Shown here piece after piece: positions 43,941-52,994 of a stretch of 64,000 nt of DNA. Made by a program: the position numbers and the translations under genes. How positions within the stretch are numbered: the stretch's first letter is position 1; every line of letters begins with the position of its first letter. Below the pieces are notes generated by a model. It was given only the letters and a program-made list of their open reading frames with translations, was not told the DNA's origin and did not search any database. The DNA is from CAVYXZ01 sp965223835 (GTDB lineage Bacteria; Chloroflexota; Anaerolineae; Aggregatilineales; Phototrophicaceae), in contig CBDCXQ010000001.1 in the NCBI GenBank assembly GCA_965223835.1, positions 1,798,001 through 1,862,000 on the forward strand. Direction: 5' to 3'.

Positions 43941-46592
43941 CTAATTAGGTTGGCTATCCGCAAGTTCCGCCAGCAATTCGGCCACGAGCGTGCTCAATGT
44001 GCGCTCCTGGCCGTGCTTCCAGGCAGCAGCGAAACGTGCTGGTTCCAATCGCTCCTCAAGTTCCTCGCGCAATGCCTGCACCCTTTGAGTGGTTCGGTTA
44101 AAAGTCAATGGATGGGGATGGATGGTTGCCAGCATGGAGACAGCGCGTTCAAAATCTTGTTGTTCGGCATATAATGTTGCAAGACCCTGGAGTGGATAGG
44201 GCAACATCCAAGTGTAGCCGACATCCCAGTATACTTTCAATGCCATGCGTAACCGCCAATCTGCAGTTGGGTAATCGTGTTCGACTTGGTCAACCCATGC
44301 CAGTTGCCGATGTATCATAGCGATGTAGAAACTATGACCAAATCTTTCGGCAATTAACAGCGCTTGTTCAAAACAGCGCCTGGCATGTGTATATTGCTGC
44401 TCGTTCTGATATGCCTGACCCAGAACACGGGTGGCATGCATGATCCCCCAGCGATTATCGAGTTCCTCAAATATAGCCAATGCTCGTTTGGTGAACTGGT
44501 AGGTGTTGCCAAAGCTTACCTCTACACCAGTTTGAGGCCCGGCCCCCGCCCAGAGCAAAAGGTGTCCCTCCCAGTATTTGTCGTTGATCGACTGGGCGAT
44601 CCTGACACCTTCCTCCGCCATTTTTACGGCTACATCGGGTTGAAACAGGTTGAATGCCGTATTCTGACGGTTGAATAGCGCCGCGATCAGATCTTCAGGA
44701 CTATCGTGCTGGCGCAAAATGTGGATAGCTTCGTCACAGGTAACAGCACCTTTTTTTGTGAAGCCAGTATGGCTATAAAACCAGCCCAGGGGAGCTAGCA
44801 CCCGCGCCAGCGCAAGGTCTATTGCAGGCGAAGACGGCGCAGCGCGCACAGCTTGCACCGCTTTTTCGAGCATTTCAATCGCTTCCTGGCCGCGAGTGTG
44901 TAGGTCGCAGTAGAACCATAAACTGTGAAGAAAATCGGGAAGCCGCTCCCACTGCTGGTGGCGTGCCATATAAAGCCAGGCGGTACGCACGTTTTCGAAG
45001 TCCAGGTCAATCAGTTCCAGCGCTTCCAGTTGCCGATCCGTTTTGATTTCTTGCTTGCGATCCGCCATGAAATCGGCAAAGAAGGCGGCATGCCGGGCCT
45101 GTATCATCAGTAATTCGCCCGTCTCTGCCAATTTGCTGGCACCAAACTGCAGTAGCAATTCATGGATTGTAAAGCGCTCATTATTCTCGAATTTCACCAG
45201 CGCTTTGCGTGCCAATCCGCGTAAATCTTGAGCAGAAGCACCGGAGACAGCTTGTGCTGCTGGCAGGCTGAACCCGTCACGAAAGACCGACAACTTTTCG
45301 AATGTTGCTTGCTCGTCATCGGACAAACGATCCCAGGTCCGCTCGAAGGTCACACGGATACTACGGTGACGTTCCGGCACATCGCGTAGCTCCGTTTCCA
45401 GAATATCAATCCCCTTTTGAATCTCAGCCGCAATCTGTTCCAGTGACAGCACATCTACCCAGCCTGCCGCCAGTTCAATCCCCAATGGCATCCCTTCGGT
45501 CAGACCACAGATGCGCGCGAGAAAGTCAAGATCATCGGGTTGCAGAGTAAAGTCGGCACGAACTCGTTGGGCGCTTTGCATGAATAGCTGCACCGCGTCA
45601 TATCCCAGCGCATCTTCCGGCGTTTCCCAGGTCGGAAAAGTAAGTCCGCTCAGTATGTAGACGGTTTCACCCCGCAAATTGAGGCGTTCTCGCGAGGTTG
45701 CCAATATGCACACTGCTGGAGCAGATTGCAGAATATCGGCTATCAATGGTGCGCCATTCAGCAAGTGTTCGAAATTGTCCAATACCAGCAGCAGCGACCG
45801 AACGCTAAGGAATTCAATCAACTGGTTCTTTGGTGACTTCTCTCCATAAAAGCTGAAGCCAATCGTTTCCGCGATAGTCGTCACGATGGCGCTAGCGGCA
45901 CTCAGGGGAGCCAGTGACACGAAGTAGACACCATCGGAAACGTGGGGCAGCTGATTTTCAGCTGCCATCTGTGCCAGCCGCGTCTTACCCATACCGCCAG
46001 GTGCCAGAATAGTGACTAGTCGGGTTTGTGGATCGCCAATGAGTTGCGCGAGTTCAGCAAGTTCCTGGTGACGACCAATGAACGGTGTTGTTTGATGGGG
46101 GAGATTATTGCGGGCCAGTCCCTCATTCAACGGGTCATCACCGACATCCAGCAGACCCAGGCGTTGTGCCGCTTCGACTGCCTCGCGCCGGTTACTGACC
46201 GCTAGCTTGCTGTAGAGTTGAGAGTTGTACCATTTGATAGTGCGCAGAGCTAAACTCATCCGATGGGCAATTTCCCGATTGGAAAGACCTTCCGCCAGGC
46301 AAGATAAGATTTCGTACTCCCGTTTGCTTAAAGGCTCAGTGGGCTTGTTAGGGCGATTCTGGCTGTCAAGCAAGCGTAATTCACGTGCGCGTGCAACCGC
46401 TTGTGTACGGTTATTCACACGAAGTTTTTGATACGATTGTTTATTATGCCACTTGATGGTATCCAGCGAGAGAAAAAGCTTATCGGCGATCTCCTGATTG
46501 GTGAGGCCATTAGCAACCATGTGCAGGATCTCCAGTTCGCGCTCGGTCAGTGGATCAGCCAGGCTCTCGGAGAGGTTTTGTCTGTCAACCAT
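43941..46592 (-). CDS. STAND regulator with two tandem LuxR-type HTH domains
   Basis: 883 aa from ATG 46592 (AGG upstream; a GTG at 46601 is possible). Two GerE HTHs occur in tandem: LTERELEILHMVANGLTNQE (about residues 15-70) and LSKREYEILSCLAEGLSNRE (about 90-150). NB-ARC follows with Walker A APGGMGKTR, Walker B LLVLDNFEHLL and GMPLGIELAAGW, then TPR-like repeats. Double HTHs may bind two sites or a longer operator as a monomer. It is convergent with the ABM-like operon. Confidence 0.87.
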   Translation of the reverse strand: MVDRQNLSESLADPLTERELEILHMVANGLTNQEIADKLFLSLDTIKWHNKQSYQKLRVNNRTQAVARARELRLLDSQNRPNKPTEPLSKREYEILSCLAEGLSNREIAHRMSLALRTIKWYNSQLYSKLAVSNRREAVEAAQRLGLLDVGDDPLNEGLARNNLPHQTTPFIGRHQELAELAQLIGDPQTRLVTILAPGGMGKTRLAQMAAENQLPHVSDGVYFVSLAPLSAASAIVTTIAETIGFSFYGEKSPKNQLIEFLSVRSLLLVLDNFEHLLNGAPLIADILQSAPAVCILATSRERLNLRGETVYILSGLTFPTWETPEDALGYDAVQLFMQSAQRVRADFTLQPDDLDFLARICGLTEGMPLGIELAAGWVDVLSLEQIAAEIQKGIDILETELRDVPERHRSIRVTFERTWDRLSDDEQATFEKLSVFRDGFSLPAAQAVSGASAQDLRGLARKALVKFENNERFTIHELLLQFGASKLAETGELLMIQARHAAFFADFMADRKQEIKTDRQLEALELIDLDFENVRTAWLYMARHQQWERLPDFLHSLWFYCDLHTRGQEAIEMLEKAVQAVRAAPSSPAIDLALARVLAPLGWFYSHTGFTKKGAVTCDEAIHILRQHDSPEDLIAALFNRQNTAFNLFQPDVAVKMAEEGVRIAQSINDKYWEGHLLLWAGAGPQTGVEVSFGNTYQFTKRALAIFEELDNRWGIMHATRVLGQAYQNEQQYTHARRCFEQALLIAERFGHSFYIAMIHRQLAWVDQVEHDYPTADWRLRMALKVYWDVGYTWMLPYPLQGLATLYAEQQDFERAVSMLATIHPHPLTFNRTTQRVQALREELEERLEPARFAAAWKHGQERTLSTLVAELLAELADSQPN

Positions 46593-46900
46593 CGGATGCA
46601 CCTATAAATCTACACTGAAGAAATGAATTATCTTGATCTCGTTGCGAAGCGCGACCAATGGTCGTTTGGATTCAAATGCGAGGTTGTCGCATTGTCGAAG
46701 GCGAAGATGGTCGATAGCCTAATGAAAGCATGCCCAGGTTCACAAGATCATTATAACTGAAATCCCAATGGAGTCATGAGGGGTAGTGTCAGATAGGGGC
46801 AATAAAATGACATAGCCCATTAAAGGCCTCCAAACAAAGTGATCTTCTACTGACGAAAGAGAGTATAGATTCCGCTACCAATGGCAATGCTAGCGAGATA
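46593..46900. other. Regulator upstream region
   Basis: About 300 bp with no gene. It should contain the promoter of the tandem-HTH regulator, but I see no clear dyad of the CACTWWAGTG type. Confidence 0.35.
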
Positions 46901-47113
46901 ATGCCCGAGAAGATGAAGCTGCTGATGGGCAACCCGATCTATACAGGCATGGGACCGTATCCGGCGCCTGTGAATGACGAGACCTGGGTGCGGGCCGCTA
47001 CCCAGATGATAAAGAAAGTGGGTTCTGAGCGGTTTCTGGTGCCCATGCTCTATGTACTACGCCAGTCGTTGGGAACAGACGTGAGTGGGCCGGAAGACCG
47101 CGAAGGTGATTAG
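46901..47113 (+). CDS. Short hypothetical protein
   Basis: 70 aa ORF (MPEKMKLLMGNPIYTGMGPY...VGSERFLVPMLYVLRQSLG) with protein-like composition. The ribosome site is weak (GAGATA). It ends just before the dispersed repeat at 47126. It may be a fragment of a longer gene; no family recognised. Confidence 0.35.
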   Translation: MPEKMKLLMGNPIYTGMGPYPAPVNDETWVRAATQMIKKVGSERFLVPMLYVLRQSLGTDVSGPEDREGD

Positions 47114-47125
47114 ATTTTAGGGTTG

Positions 47126-47362
47126 ATTGAGGTTCAGGCGACGGCCAAAAGCGCTTTGACCACCTGCTGATACTCGGTTTTTCGGGGGAGAATAGCGTAG
47201 CCAGTGAGGGATCGACCCCCGTCGCTCCCGAATGGGTAAATCCCCTTGAATTCAAGGGGATTTTTGGTTCGTAGCACGTGTGGGATCGATAGAGGGTCGA
47301 ACCCGCGTACGCAAATCACCCTATCCTGGAAGGTTATTACGCCATTCTGGTGGGGATAGACC
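47126..47362. repeat. Dispersed palindromic repeat, full copy
   Basis: Reverse orientation of 59451-59694. It contains the attachment core (47217-47232), a 26-bp perfect palindrome (47238-47263, centre TTGAATTCAA) and a conserved short minus-strand frame ending RKTEYQQVVKALLAVA with stop at 47134-47136. Likely an uninterrupted integration target. Confidence 0.75.
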
Positions 47363-47386
47363 ACTCGAAAGAATGTATCATTTTGT

Positions 47387-47441
47387 AGAGAGAGAAGCTG
47401 ACCGTTCGGAAGCGCACTGACATTGGATTGTTTCTCTCTCT
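47387..47441 (-). terminator. Hairpin at the end of the 882-aa regulator gene
   Basis: AGAGAGAGAA (47387-47396) and TTCTCTCTCT (47432-47441) are complementary; the right arm overlaps the regulator stop. The loop is long (35 nt) and there is no T-run, so termination is only possible. Confidence 0.35.
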
Positions 47442-50088
47442 AAAGAGTCTCAAGCTCTGTGATCAAGTCTTTGACCATTAATTCCACGTCCAGATCAATC
47501 TTAGATCCGATTTTCCACAGTGAATTGAATTCGTCTTCGCCCAATTCCGATTTGAGATCTTTTTGCAATACGCTCAATAATTGCCAGTGAGATAACCAGC
47601 CTGTCAATTCAGGGGGAGCAGCATAGGCTAATCCCAGTAGTTCGACGGCGCGACGGGTTTGCCCGGCACGTGCCAGAAGCACACTGGCAATCGGCAAACA
47701 CAATTGTGCGTCGGTAGGGGAATAGGTGTAAGTAACAATCATCATGAGGACTTCCAGCAGAGTTTGACGGGCGACATCATCATGACCCAATCCACAATTT
47801 GCAAGGGCATAGCTCCATACTATATACCGGCGCGTCCAAATATTAACCGAATAGGTTTGACTTTCTTTAGCAAGGTTGAGTGCCTGCTGATAATGTCCCT
47901 CAATTGACAACAAATTACTAGAGTCGGAGAGTACCAAACCACGCGCACCAATAAAGCTCTGTTTGTGTGTAATATTTAACGCGACCTCATTATGTTGACG
48001 AGCGATGTCCAGATCACCTCGCCAGAAAGCCAGTCTTGTTTTGTTCGCGTAACAGTGTCCTGAGGTTGGCACAATGCCGATCTGATCCTCCAGTGCAAGT
48101 GCTTCATCCAGACATCGCTCGCATTCTGTAAATTGACCAGCATCAATCAGGTGTTCGGCAAATACATTAAGCGCAAATACCAGATTGTTCCAATCACCTA
48201 TACGACGACGAATCGTAACCGATTCACGAAAAGCAGTCAGTGCCTGTTCGATCTGGTTGTTCCATCGGAGATACGTACCCGTTAGGAGTATCGCATAACC
48301 GAGATAAAATTCGCTGCCCAGTTCAACGGCTAAATCTTTAAAGGCAATCGAGTGTATGGTAGAAACCTCAAGGTTACGCTCTGCAACATCAGGTAATGCA
48401 TAATAATTGTGCAGAAGCCAATGACACCACATCATTTCCGTTTTGTCATTCGGATTGAGATTTCTCTCCAAGATCTCTTCAAGGAGTTTACCATCACAGC
48501 CTTGTCCGAGCAGAAATTGGTAGCGTTCCAACCTGACACTCACAGCGTCCCATACACGATGGGGGGATTGCAACTTAGCTTTGGTCTGCGCGAGTATATT
48601 TTGTCCTTCCAGAAACTGAACATTCATTTCAAGGGCATGTGCCAGACAGTCTAGAGCAGCATATATCTGATCGACTTGCTGATGATCGACAGCCCAGAAC
48701 CACGCTAAACGGACATTTTCAAAATCGGTGTGGATTTCCTGCAATGCCTCAAATTGCCTTCGCCCCTGAATATCAACGGTACGCTTTGCCAGAAAATCCA
48801 GATAGTAGGTGCTGTGTAATTGCCGCACAGAATCAAGGTTGCCCACTCGCGTTAATTGTTCTTCGCCAAACTGTCGCAACAGTTCATGAATAGCATATCG
48901 GTCATCGGTTTCTATCTGGATAAGTGATTTCTGTGCCAGTTTTCGTAACTGTCGGAGATTGGCTGAGGCAACTACTTCGGCAGATTCCAGTGTAAATCCA
49001 CCCCGAAAAATCGACAAATTAGCAAATACTGCTTGCTCACCCTCTGTCAACCGATCCCACGTCTGTTCAAATACCACTCGAATACTTTGCTGACGTTCTG
49101 GCACATCGCGCAGGTCTGTTTCAAGGATGTCGATCCCTTTTTGGATTTCGTCTGCAATTTTCTCTAATGACAACAGATCAACCCAGCCAGCCGCCAGTTC
49201 GATCCCCAGTGGCATACCAGCTGTCAATCGACAAATCCGCGCCATGAAGTCCAGATCATCTGTATGCAATTCAAAATCTGCACGGATACGCTTTGCACTT
49301 TGCACGAACAATTTCACCGCGTCATAGTCCAGCGCATCGTCCGGGGTCTCCCATGTCGGGAATTCCAAGCCACGTAAGCTATAGATGTTTTCACCATGCA
49401 GATTCAGACGTTCTCGCGACGTGACAATGATTTTGATGTCAGGTGTTGATTTAATGATGTCGTTGACCAGCCCTGCACCCTCCAACACATGCTCGAAGTT
49501 ATCCAATATCAATAACATCTCACTGTCTTTTAGATAGTTGATCAATTGCTGTTCAGGGGGACTATTGCCATTAAACCTGAGACCGATGTTTTCTGCGATA
49601 GTTGTCACAATGTCGCTAGCTGATGTGAGCGGCGCAAGGGGTACAAAATACACACCATCCGCATAATCGCCAATTCTTGCTCTGGCAACTTCCATTGACA
49701 ATCGAGTTTTGCCCATCCCACCTGACGCAAGGATCGTGATCAGACGTTTATCTTCATCACTGAGTAGTTGCGATAGATCATAAATGTCCTGCTTGCGTCC
49801 AATAAATCGGGTGACAGATTCGGGCAAATTGTGTTTGACTGTAGATTGTGCGGCATCAGGGTTAATGTCATTGTCGAGCAAACCTAAAGCGGTGGCGCGT
49901 TCAATGGCTTCATCACGGTTCTTGACACCCAGCTTGCCGTAAATTTCCGAGTTGTTCCACTTCACACCTGCCAGACTGAGATATAGACGAGCGGCAATCT
50001 CACGGTTGGATAGCCCCTCCGCCAGATACATTAATATCTCCTGTTGCCGTTCGGATAGTGGTTCCGTTAGCCTCTGCAAGTCGGTCAT
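47440..50088 (-). CDS. LuxR-HTH/NB-ARC/TPR transcriptional regulator
   Basis: 882 aa, GAGGGG before ATG. N-terminal GerE HTH (LSERQQEILMYLAEGLSNRE), NB-ARC with Walker A ASGGMGKTR and Walker B LLILDNFEHVLEG, GMPLGIELAAGW, then TPR repeats. Close in layout to the proteins at 43941 and 60108. It is divergent from the peptide/phosphotransferase genes at 50278, with a 7-bp dyad between them, so it is the best candidate for their regulator. Confidence 0.88.
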   Translation of the reverse strand: MTDLQRLTEPLSERQQEILMYLAEGLSNREIAARLYLSLAGVKWNNSEIYGKLGVKNRDEAIERATALGLLDNDINPDAAQSTVKHNLPESVTRFIGRKQDIYDLSQLLSDEDKRLITILASGGMGKTRLSMEVARARIGDYADGVYFVPLAPLTSASDIVTTIAENIGLRFNGNSPPEQQLINYLKDSEMLLILDNFEHVLEGAGLVNDIIKSTPDIKIIVTSRERLNLHGENIYSLRGLEFPTWETPDDALDYDAVKLFVQSAKRIRADFELHTDDLDFMARICRLTAGMPLGIELAAGWVDLLSLEKIADEIQKGIDILETDLRDVPERQQSIRVVFEQTWDRLTEGEQAVFANLSIFRGGFTLESAEVVASANLRQLRKLAQKSLIQIETDDRYAIHELLRQFGEEQLTRVGNLDSVRQLHSTYYLDFLAKRTVDIQGRRQFEALQEIHTDFENVRLAWFWAVDHQQVDQIYAALDCLAHALEMNVQFLEGQNILAQTKAKLQSPHRVWDAVSVRLERYQFLLGQGCDGKLLEEILERNLNPNDKTEMMWCHWLLHNYYALPDVAERNLEVSTIHSIAFKDLAVELGSEFYLGYAILLTGTYLRWNNQIEQALTAFRESVTIRRRIGDWNNLVFALNVFAEHLIDAGQFTECERCLDEALALEDQIGIVPTSGHCYANKTRLAFWRGDLDIARQHNEVALNITHKQSFIGARGLVLSDSSNLLSIEGHYQQALNLAKESQTYSVNIWTRRYIVWSYALANCGLGHDDVARQTLLEVLMMIVTYTYSPTDAQLCLPIASVLLARAGQTRRAVELLGLAYAAPPELTGWLSHWQLLSVLQKDLKSELGEDEFNSLWKIGSKIDLDVELMVKDLITELETL

Positions 50089-50184
50089 GGAATGCCCCTC
50101 AACGATTGCTGCTACTATTTTAGCCGCTTTCTGTGTTGTATCGAAATTGGGTTTGTCATATGACTGGACTGCTTCTATACCACG

Positions 50185-50203
50185 ACTAGACCGCCAGTCT
50201 AGT
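50185..50203. promoter_or_regulatory. Operator-like dyad between regulator and peptide locus
   Basis: ACTAGAC (50185-50191) and GTCTAGT (50197-50203) are perfect inverted arms with a 5-nt spacer, midway between divergent genes starting at 50088 and 50278. The spacing suits a dimeric HTH protein. Confidence 0.5.
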
Positions 50204-50277
50204 GACAGCTATACCGCTCCGATTTTATAGTGCAAACATCATACGCAATCACACAGACGAAAACAGGAGCAATCACA

Positions 50278-50529
50278 ATGACTTATGCAAACATAATCAA
50301 TGGTCTTGGCATCGGGCAACTGTATCGGAAGTTAATTGAAGCAATAGAAAATCGCAACCAGATCCAACAAGCAAAGCATCAGGCGCAACAGCAACAACAG
50401 CAATCGACAGTCGATACAGGACCAGAATCACCCTATTCTTACCTGCTTGCTGATCAATATACGCTTAAGATCAACGAATGTAAGGTGATAACCTATTACG
50501 GCAGGTGGACTTATTATGAATATTTTTAG
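50278..50529 (+). CDS. Short peptide with Tyr-rich C-terminus (possible precursor)
   Basis: 83 aa from ATG 50278, with AGGAG 8 nt upstream. The N-terminal half is helical and Gln-rich (NQIQQAKHQAQQQQQQS). The C-terminal half, beginning near SPYSYLLADQYTLKINE, ends in an aromatic tail (VITYYGRWTYYEYF). The motif SYL-x2-D...YTL recurs in the peptide at 52683. No known family. It lies 19 bp before a phosphotransferase, in a locus of modifying enzymes, so a leader-core precursor is conceivable. A structural or toxin-like peptide is an alternative. Confidence 0.5.
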   Translation: MTYANIINGLGIGQLYRKLIEAIENRNQIQQAKHQAQQQQQQSTVDTGPESPYSYLLADQYTLKINECKVITYYGRWTYYEYF

Positions 50530-50548
50530 CAAATAGGAGAGCAATCAT

Positions 50549-51640
50549 ATGAACTTCCCATATCAACCAGAACAATTAACAACTGAATGGTTAACCGATA
50601 CCTTGCGTCAGGCAGGGGTCTTGAACGGGGCACAGGTAACCTCATTTGAAGTCCAGCCATTATCAGAAACAGCCGGTATCGTCGGGCAGAATACCATCAT
50701 TCGGCTAGCTTACGATAAAAGTGATGACGCAGCCCCGAAGTCAATTTTTGCAAAGTTCGCCCTAGCCACCGAGGAACGACGTACACACTGGCAATATAAA
50801 TACATCAACGAGGTTCAATTTTATAAAGAATTTGCCCGTCAGGTTGATGTCTCGACACCACAAGCCTATTTTAGCGAGTTTGATGCAGAGACTGGATATG
50901 CCCTTCTACTGTTGGAAGATTGTAGTTATGGCGAACTTGGAGATTGGCTAAAAGGTTGCTCGATTGAACGGATGCGACTGGTTGTGACAGAAATCGCCAA
51001 ATTCCATGCGACATGGTGGGAACATCCTGCATTGCCACAGTATGACTGGGCAAAGATGAAAGATTCTGAGTTAAACACAATACAAGAGCGGTATATTCAG
51101 ATTGCCGATACGCTGGATGATGTTCCAGAGATTCCACACGATCTTGAACTATTACAAACTATCAAAGACCATGCTATACACTTTTCGAGTTGGATGAAAT
51201 ATCAGAGACAATCATCACCCTATACTTTACTCCACAATGATTATCACCTGAATAACCTCATTTTTATTGAGGATAGCAAACTGATGATGATCGATTGGCA
51301 AACGATGTCGATGGGTCGTGGGGTATCAGATGTTGCCTGTCTTCTCGGTAAGGTTCCGATAGAAGATCGCCGTGCCCATGAGACAGAATTGGTCAAACTC
51401 TATCATGATACCTTATGTGAAAATGGCGTGGTTGATTATTCATATGATCAGTGTTGGGATGATTATCGGCTGGCAATACTTGATGGTTTCTGGAAGTCAG
51501 TTTTTGTCATTGCAAATCGCCGTCAAACAGAGGCTCAACTGAACCTCCAACGTCACGTACTGGGTCCACGAATCTTTGCGGCTGTGCTGGATCTAAATTC
51601 CAGAGAAACACTCTCACAGCTGGATACCATGCCCGTATGA
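50549..51640 (+). CDS. Aminoglycoside/ecdysteroid-kinase-like phosphotransferase
   Basis: 363 aa, AGGAG before ATG. Protein-kinase-like fold of the APH/choline-kinase/EcKinase group: LLHNDYHLNNLIF is the catalytic loop (Brenner-type HxDxxxxN) and MMIDWQ is the metal-binding Asp. SIFAKFA near residue 66 may hold the ATP-binding Lys. The substrate is unknown. It follows the 83-aa peptide gene by 19 bp. Confidence 0.8.
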   Translation: MNFPYQPEQLTTEWLTDTLRQAGVLNGAQVTSFEVQPLSETAGIVGQNTIIRLAYDKSDDAAPKSIFAKFALATEERRTHWQYKYINEVQFYKEFARQVDVSTPQAYFSEFDAETGYALLLLEDCSYGELGDWLKGCSIERMRLVVTEIAKFHATWWEHPALPQYDWAKMKDSELNTIQERYIQIADTLDDVPEIPHDLELLQTIKDHAIHFSSWMKYQRQSSPYTLLHNDYHLNNLIFIEDSKLMMIDWQTMSMGRGVSDVACLLGKVPIEDRRAHETELVKLYHDTLCENGVVDYSYDQCWDDYRLAILDGFWKSVFVIANRRQTEAQLNLQRHVLGPRIFAAVLDLNSRETLSQLDTMPV

Positions 51641-51672
51641 CAATCTGCTCACGAGGCACTGATGGGGAAAAA

Positions 51673-51772
51673 AGAAACCCGGTTTTTGATCATTTAGTCA
51701 ACTTGGTTAGCGACGTCACCTTGAAGCACGATTCAGGTCGATAGAGCCAACTTAAAAACCCGGTTTCTGATC
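51673..51772. repeat. Two related short palindromic repeats
   Basis: AGAAACCCGGTTTTTGATC (51673-51691) and AAAAACCCGGTTTCTGATC (51754-51772) are near-identical and each is partly self-complementary (AAACC/GGTTT). They lie between the phosphotransferase and dioxygenase genes. Confidence 0.55.
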
Positions 51773-51813
51773 CACTTTTATTCATTGATATATACAAGAA
51801 AGGTAGTTAGAAA

Positions 51814-52620
51814 ATGAAATCTCAAAACTTGACCTTGAAACCTATATCCGGTTTTATTGGGGCTGAGATTCAAGGGATTGACCTCAGCCAAGCAATCTCT
51901 GATGAGCTGGTTCAACAAATCAAAGCGGCCTTATTCGATTATGGCGTGATCTTCGTTCGAGAGCAAAACCTACGACCCGAAGATCAGATTGCCCTGGCCG
52001 AACGGTTTGGCGAAATTGAGATCAATCGCTTTTTTACCCCCGTTGAAGGGTATGCCCAAATCGCCGAAGTGCGCAAAGAACCGCATCAAAAACATGCGAT
52101 CGGTTCCCAATGGCATACTGATCACTCTTACGATGTCGCCCCCGCCTTGGGGTCAATCTTCTACGCGGTGGAATTGCCGCCCTTCGGCGGCGACACGGCC
52201 TTTGCGTTCATGGTCGCCGCCTATGACCATCTCTCCGATGGGCTGAAGGAGACCTTGGATCAACTAAAAGCCTGGCATTCCGCCATGGCCGTCTTTGGCA
52301 AAAACCATGACAATGTGCCGCCTGCTGTCCTGCACCCGATTGTGATTCGCCATCCAGAGACGGGCCGCAAGGCATTGTTTGTGAATCCAGTCTTCACCAC
52401 ACGAATTGATGGCTGGACTGAGGCCGAATCGCAACCGTTGCTCAAGTATCTCTACGAGTTTGCCACCCAACCTGCCTTTTGTTGTCGCTTTCAATGGCAG
52501 CCAGGCTCATTAGCCTTTTGGGATAATCGGATTACTCAGCACCTGGCGATCAATGACTATGATGGGCATCGTCGGCTGATGCATCGCATCACCCTCAAGG
52601 GAGCGCCGTTGCCGGCGTAG
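51814..52620 (+). CDS. TauD/TfdA-family Fe(II)/2-oxoglutarate dioxygenase
   Basis: 268 aa, AAAGG before ATG. Iron ligands are His101 and Asp103 (WHTDHSYD) and His243 (RITQHLAIND); Arg258 fits the 2-oxoglutarate carboxylate site. The start GAEIQGIDLSQ is typical of the family. Normal length. Taurine-type members release sulfite from sulfonates; others hydroxylate or desaturate natural products. Beside sulfotransferase genes, both sulfur-compound metabolism and product tailoring are possible. Confidence 0.88.
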   Translation: MKSQNLTLKPISGFIGAEIQGIDLSQAISDELVQQIKAALFDYGVIFVREQNLRPEDQIALAERFGEIEINRFFTPVEGYAQIAEVRKEPHQKHAIGSQWHTDHSYDVAPALGSIFYAVELPPFGGDTAFAFMVAAYDHLSDGLKETLDQLKAWHSAMAVFGKNHDNVPPAVLHPIVIRHPETGRKALFVNPVFTTRIDGWTEAESQPLLKYLYEFATQPAFCCRFQWQPGSLAFWDNRITQHLAINDYDGHRRLMHRITLKGAPLPA

Positions 52621-52682
52621 GGTTCAGCTTTGCAGTTGCTCGACTAAAATGATTGACCACCCTTACCACTGGAGGAACGATT

Positions 52683-52871
52683 ATGGATACCACCCTTTTA
52701 TTTGTCATCACCATCGCCGTTATTTTGATAACAAGCAAGATTGTATTGGCCTTAAACATCTCTATCCCCGAAGCGACGGTTGCGCTTACTGTGGATAAAG
52801 CACACGCCTCGAACACCACATCATCCTATCTGGTTAACGACTATATCGAATATACTTTGTTGGGTTTTTAG
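52683..52871 (+). CDS. Short hydrophobic peptide sharing a motif with the 83-aa peptide
   Basis: 62 aa from ATG 52683 after GGAGGA. A hydrophobic helix (LLFVITIAVILITSKIVLAL) is followed by a polar tail that ends SSYLVNDYIEYTLLGF, which resembles SYLLADQYTL in the protein at 50278. No known family. The strong ribosome site and shared motif support a real gene. It could be a second precursor or a small membrane peptide. Confidence 0.5.
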   Translation: MDTTLLFVITIAVILITSKIVLALNISIPEATVALTVDKAHASNTTSSYLVNDYIEYTLLGF

Positions 52872-52882
52872 ACGACTCTTAC

Positions 52883-52973
52883 TAACTGACGTTACGCAGA
52901 TCATTGCATTTTGTAGGGTGCGACCCGCCAGGTCGCCCCTGCGAGTTTCCACTTAACTGCGTAAGGTGAGTTA
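52883..52973. repeat. MITE-like element
   Basis: A 91-bp segment with 17-bp imperfect terminal inverted repeats (TAACTGACGTTACGCAG at 52883-52899 and CTGCGTAAGGTGAGTTA at 52957-52973; 15 of 17 match), bounded by TA. This resembles non-autonomous IS630/Tc1-type elements. It separates the 62-aa peptide gene from the sulfotransferase gene. Confidence 0.5.
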
Positions 52974-52994
52974 CTAAATGAAGGAGCCAATCTT

